The position numbers and the translations under genes were made by a program. Below the pieces are notes generated by a model that was given only the letters and a program-made list of their open reading frames with translations, was not told the origin of the DNA and did no database searches. A stretch of 64,000 nt of DNA, taken from positions 29,972,589-30,036,588 of the forward strand of contig CM047813.1 in NCBI GenBank assembly GCA_026214975.1, given 5' to 3'. Below are positions 60,501 through 64,000 of this stretch, in pieces; the stretch's first letter is position 1, and every line of letters begins with the position of its first letter. The DNA is from Gentiana macrophylla. Its lineage: Eukaryota; Streptophyta; Magnoliopsida; Gentianales; Gentianaceae.

Positions 60501-61086
60501 GCTACTTGAAAATTCTCACTTATCATTATATCTTCTTCTAAAATTTCGGATATAATGATTTTTAATTCCTCAACTTGTTTAATAACAGTTTTGGAATCGA
60601 CCATCTTATAGTCCAGAAATTTACCTACTATAAATTTCTTAGCGCATGCATCTTCAGTTTTATATTTTTCTCTAATGCAAACCAAAGTGTTTTTGCACTT
60701 TCATACATACAATAAACACCATACAGACTATTATCTACGCAATTCAAAATATAATTTTTGCATAGAAAATCACTATGCTTCCAACTCTCTAAAGCCAGCA
60801 ACACCCTGTGCTCAGTGTTTTCAGGAGGCACAACTGGTTTCTCTTCAGTGAGCATCCTTGCTAGTCCAAGTGTAGTGAGATAGAACAACATCTTCTGCTG
60901 CCAACGCTTGAAATTTAGGCCATTGAATTTTTCTGGTTTCTCTCCATGAGAAGTATGAGAAGCACCATCAATGGTAACAGCAGGTTGTGTCACAACAGAC
61001 ACAGTAGCATCCAAAAGTGGATTCAGACTTGTGGTTGGTGTGGTTCCAATAGTAGGTGTCACAGACGCATCAGTGACTCCAGTCAT
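57557..61086 (-). pseudogene. Copia 2 gag-pol remains
   Basis: Read on the - strand. gag (61086-60218): EKPEKFNGLNFKRWQQKMLF, ESAKTLWFALE, LPEYWREYKSYLKHKR. Degraded protease region (60246-59845). GAG-pre-integrase (59757-59527): LWHNRLGHVN and the H-C-C zinc motif. Integrase (59505-58451): LDLIHTDLKFVQTRGGKKYF, FIDDCTRYCYVYLL, VRSDRGGEYD, WGCLAKVEVPKPKQIKI. RT: WKEAVNSEIDSIMQNHTWEL, then 58261-57878 SLYGLKQAPKQWHQKFDQTM and LYVDDMLIL, then 57805-57557 GCLMYITNCTRPDLACAVNK to LRYLKFTMNLGLW. The RNase H domain that should follow is absent. Frameshifts separate the blocks. Confidence 0.9.
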
Positions 61087-61187
61087 TTCTATTCAGAATA
61101 AAAATAGAAGATCAACAACACAACTGATTCGTTTTTGACAAAAAACGAGACAAAAAAGTTGAAAATCGTTTTTGCTAGAAAATGATA

Positions 61188-61352
61188 AAAAAGGAAGATG
61201 GACCGGTTTTTACCAAAAACCAATACAAAAAAAAAGGACCGGTTTTACCAGAAACCAATACCAAAAAGGAAGATGGACCGGTTTTGACCAAAAAACCAAT
61301 ACCAAAAAGGAAAGGATCGGTTTTACCAAAAACCGATACCAAAAAGGAGACA
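61188..61352. repeat. Minisatellite in the Copia 2 leader, about 4 copies
   Basis: Units of about 33-42 bp of the form GGACCGGTTTTACCAAAAAC followed by CAATACCAAAAAGGA(AGAT). The core ACCGGTTTTxACC is partly self-complementary. It lies between the gag start and the 5' LTR. Confidence 0.8.
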
Positions 61353-61513
61353 CCGACACACTGAGTATCACAGACGATACTCAGAACGAACAGAAAATAA
61401 AAGGTTCAGCAAGCAGACTGGAATTTATTTTTCATTTCGCAAAGATATACTTTTTAGAGCAAAGAGGCTCTGAAAAGAATTGTCTTAGGATTGTTATACC
61501 CAAAGTATTACAA

Positions 61514-62539
61514 TGCGAAAAAAAAAATAAAGAACAGAAAAGATGAAGAACAATTTATTATATTCTGGAACAACAACAAAATGTAAAGAAAAGCGGAAAA
61601 AACAACAACAAGGATATGTAACGGGATGAGCTAATCTCTGTCCCCAAGACAATTATGCTCCCGACAAGCATCTACGGTTTAGTACTTGTCTCCCAGGATA
61701 ACCCAATTACATGTTCAGAATTGAGGTACTTCAGCTTCTGAACTCAACGAACTCTCGGTGCTTCAAAATCTCTTCAACTAAAAATGCAAGTGTTTAAGTG
61801 ATTTGTGTTGTCTTTCAATACCATTCCCATTGCAAGGGAGGACTCTATATATAAGAGGAAGGAGTAGCTTTGAAGTGTGTGAATTGATGGCCACTAAACC
61901 ATCAGGTTGAAACTGCTATTGTATTAAAGCCATATGAGCTGAATCGAACTCAAACTGAACCTGACTTATACTCTCAGCTCGAATCTGATTTATTGGACTT
62001 GGATAATATCCAGATAAATTTTGTCCAAAAAATATAATACCGCCTCAGGCCCAGAAGGCCCATTTCCCAATGCCAAAGCCAAAGCCCAAGGTCAATGGCA
62101 CGGGCACGGGCGGGCGGCAGCGGCGCGCGCGCGCACGTGTGGCATTTTTAGTAAACACTCAGCCCAATAAAACCACTCCGAGTTCTCTCCCTTTCTAAGA
62201 GATTATACAAACAACAAAATTTCCACTACTTAAATATTCAGGAAATGTTGGCACATTTCCCAATGTGGGATTAAGAAATTTGTTTTTTCAACTTCCTTTT
62301 CACAACTTTTCAACTGTGGCTTTGGCGTAATTTTACCATTCATCCAAATTGAATTGAATGATTCAAAAACTTATTTTCAACTACGTCTTACGTAATTTCC
62401 AAAGTTATCACTAACTCTTGATAATATATAAAAGAGTTATATCGAAATCGGCTCTCAAAATGGTTTCAATAAATGATTAAAAAATTATTTTAAAATGTTA
62501 TAAAACATTTTTTCCTTTTATCCTCATATATCTCCAACA
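61514..62539 (-). repeat. 5' LTR of Copia 2
   Basis: TGCGAAAAA..TCTCCAACA. Very similar to the left copy, with small indels such as a shortened CACGGGCACGGGC tract near 62100. Confidence 0.8.
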
Positions 62540-62974
62540 ATGGGCTTGTCTTATAATAAACCAAACCAAAGAACAGAAAGAAATCCTTAGTCCGAACTTC
62601 TATCCTCGAGCTTAAGATCCTAGACGCCTTAAACATCTCCTTCCAAATAATAAAAGATTCAATCCCGTAAATGGACGACTTCTTTCAGTCTCTTTGATAT
62701 AATAACAAACTCATGACTCTGAGATATCGGATTACCTGATTAATATCTTCACTCGAAAGACATGAAGAATGTGAAAGATACCATCCGAATTTATCTTAAC
62801 ACCGCCCCGCAAGCTGACAGGGAGTGAGTTAACTGGAAGCTTGTCTGAAAGGTACCGGAATCTAGCTTTGGATATTATCAATTGTAAATTTTGATGAAGC
62901 GCGGTTGAAGAACCATCCACTAAAATCAATCAAATCATTTCTTAAGAACTGGGCACCACGTTAAAATAAAATAA

Positions 62975-63017
<43 letters not shown>

Positions 63018-63118
63018 TGAACAACCCATCAAATCATGCTTTCTTAAGAATCTTAACCATGTTAAAATAAAATAAAATAAAAATAATAAAAATGATAATA
63101 TAGAAGCATAGCATTTAT
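62540..63118. other. No intact gene; left part of a chimeric LTR segment
   Basis: At 62779-62801 the sequence TACCATCCGAATTTATCTTAACA matches the end of the LTR at 63678-63972. It is followed by CCGCCCCGCAAGC, a PPT complement. The DNA before 62779 does not resemble that LTR. Near-duplicate TTCTTAAGAA(A)..GATTTGAT stretches at about 62937 and 63040 flank an (AAT)n microsatellite (62976-63016). Confidence 0.45.
62976..63016. repeat. (AAT)n microsatellite
   Basis: About 13 AAT/TAA trinucleotides, next to AAAATAAAATA runs. Confidence 0.95.
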
Positions 63119-63505
63119 TTATTTATTTAATTTTTTTTTTTTTTTTTTTTGGAGCAGGGGGAGAGAGAGAAGAATAGAGAAGAATTCGGAGCAGGAGGCC
63201 GGAATGAGGTTACCGACGAGCACACGAACGGAGCCGACGAGAGAATGACGAAACCAATTTACACAATAAATCTCAATCTGAACAGCAGAGGTATCTTGAC
63301 GAAGGAATTCATCATCAACTCTAAAAACAAATTTATCATTCCAAGTAGGATTCACGTGGCCATCATTATCTACACGGCTCGTGAGTTTTCTCTTGGGATT
63401 CACCCGTGCTATTGCATACGTCTTCATCTTCCTTGAAACCGGCTCCAAATCTTGTGCTGAGATCACATTGATCTCCAATAGCCGGAACGGTTTCAACACC
63501 GTCAT
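63119..63505 (-). pseudogene. Truncated C2-domain protein gene inside LTR ends
   Basis: 128-residue frame. Residues 1-102 form most of a plant C2 domain: PFRLLEINVISAQDLEPVSR, KMKTYAIARVNPKRKL, GHVNPTWNDKFVFRVDDEFL, VGSVRVLVGNLIP. C2 domains bind phospholipids, often through Ca2+, and proteins of this group (SRC2/BAP-like) act at membranes in defence and stress. After NLIP (about 63200) the usual rest of the protein is missing. Instead come unrelated residues and a homopolymer (22 A on the coding strand, about 63128-63150) read as Lys codons. The start ATG lies 172 bp inside an LTR and its PBS. It is likely a gene copy captured and truncated by a retrotransposon, less likely a genuine short gene. 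Confidence 0.75.
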
Positions 63506-63677
63506 GTTGGATTTAATGAATACAATATTTTATTTTTTTTTCGAGAGCAGACTAAATAATGCAAGAATTGAGGGGTGAGGGTTCGCTTAGATTGTGTTAA
63601 CGAACCCCCACCCGAACGAATTTCTTGAAAAAATTAACCAGGATCTAAACGACGTGAGTCAAGAATCTCTGATACCA

Positions 63678-63972
63678 TGAAAGATTTGAAGGAATAATGA
63701 AAATGTGATCTATTTTATTCAATAATGAAAGTGTTGCCCCATACACTGTTATATAGTACAGTTTACTACTAGTACTACTTTACAGATAAAGGAACAATAG
63801 TTTAAATTACAAATATAAAATACAAAATGAGATAAATAAATGATAAGCAAAAGGTCAAAGGAGTTTGATAAGCTCCTGCTTCTTCTTTTACGCCATTGTC
63901 TGCTCTTCCACTTTATCTGATAAACTTGGCACTTTATCTTGTAAATTCAAACCATCCGAATTTATCTTAACA
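63678..63972 (-). repeat. LTR (5' on the - strand) with Met-tRNA PBS, 295 bp
   Basis: TGAAAGATTTGAAGG..ATCTTAACA. Immediately to its left the + strand reads AATCTCTGATACCA, the complement of PBS TGGTATCAGAGATT, with no gap. The partner LTR would be expected before 62801, but only its last ~22 bases are recognisable there. Confidence 0.72.
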
Positions 63973-64000
63973 GAATGAGAACCTATAAAATTAGGGTTTA

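Larger units (their letters stand above)
56314..62539 (-). mobile_element. Ty1/Copia retrotransposon 2, missing RNase H
   Basis: Two about 1.03-1.06-kb LTR-like repeats (56314-57368 and 61514-62539), TGCGAAAA..CTCCAACA, enclose - strand gag, protease, integrase and RT remnants. The PPT (GTGGGGGAT on the - strand) is beside the left LTR. A canonical Met-tRNA PBS was not found next to the right LTR, and no target duplication is visible. The left flank is an unstable AT array. Pol ends before RNase H. The element is therefore inactive. Confidence 0.82.

Overview
The window is nuclear DNA of a flowering plant, most likely a eudicot. The evidence is a nuclear gene with a GT-AG intron and a transit-peptide-like leader, an intronless SAUR gene, and dense plant-type transposons (Ty3/Gypsy Tat-like, Ty1/Copia, L1-like LINE, TRIM, PIF/Harbinger, hAT, Mutator MITEs, a tRNA-derived SINE). 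There are no bacterial operons, no CRISPR array and no free-standing rRNA or tRNA gene. Only two host genes look intact: a two-exon nuclear gene for a Ycf33/DUF751-like chloroplast membrane protein (1805-2892, +) and a SAUR auxin-response gene (47862-48179, -). A third host-derived gene, a C2-domain protein (63119-63505, -), is truncated and sits inside LTR-retrotransposon-like ends.

Layout. 1-4088: a hAT-type MITE, an LTR remnant and the Ycf33-like gene. 4089-11265: a non-autonomous Tat-like Gypsy element on the - strand. It keeps gag and a protease-like remnant, has lost RT, RNase H and integrase, and carries an antisense gene (decayed, + strand) of the 'putative gypsy type transposon' family. 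11266-13357: a SINE with a 16-bp target duplication, a GT microsatellite and a tandem-repeat patch. 13358-36445: a four-level nest. A tandem TRIM (TSD CAACC) is split by a PIF/Harbinger-type DNA element (20-bp perfect TIRs, TSD TAA). That element carries only a Myb/NAM-associated-type ORF1 gene and no transposase. It is split by a roughly 10-kb non-coding LTR element 'A' (TSD ATAGA), which is split by a relative, 'B' (TSD CACAC). 37041-42225: a 5'-truncated L1-like LINE interrupted by a Gypsy-type LTR. 42226-50824: sparse DNA with MITEs, the SAUR gene and a solo Tat-like LTR (TSD AAGAA). 50825-55693: a Copia element (TSD TAACT) that has itself received a solo LTR (TSD CCTTT) and a MITE (8-bp TSD). 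55694-56313: AT dinucleotide repeats. 56314-62539: a second Copia element lacking RNase H. 62540-63972: a chimeric LTR-bounded segment holding the C2 gene fragment.

Almost all LTR elements whose polarity can be read from PBS and PPT lie on the - strand. Insertion order can be read from the nesting, so the window records a relative chronology of transposition. Element boundaries marked with TG..CA ends and target duplications were read directly from the sequence. Family names rest on protein motifs, PBS type, TSD length and TIR sequence, without database searches.
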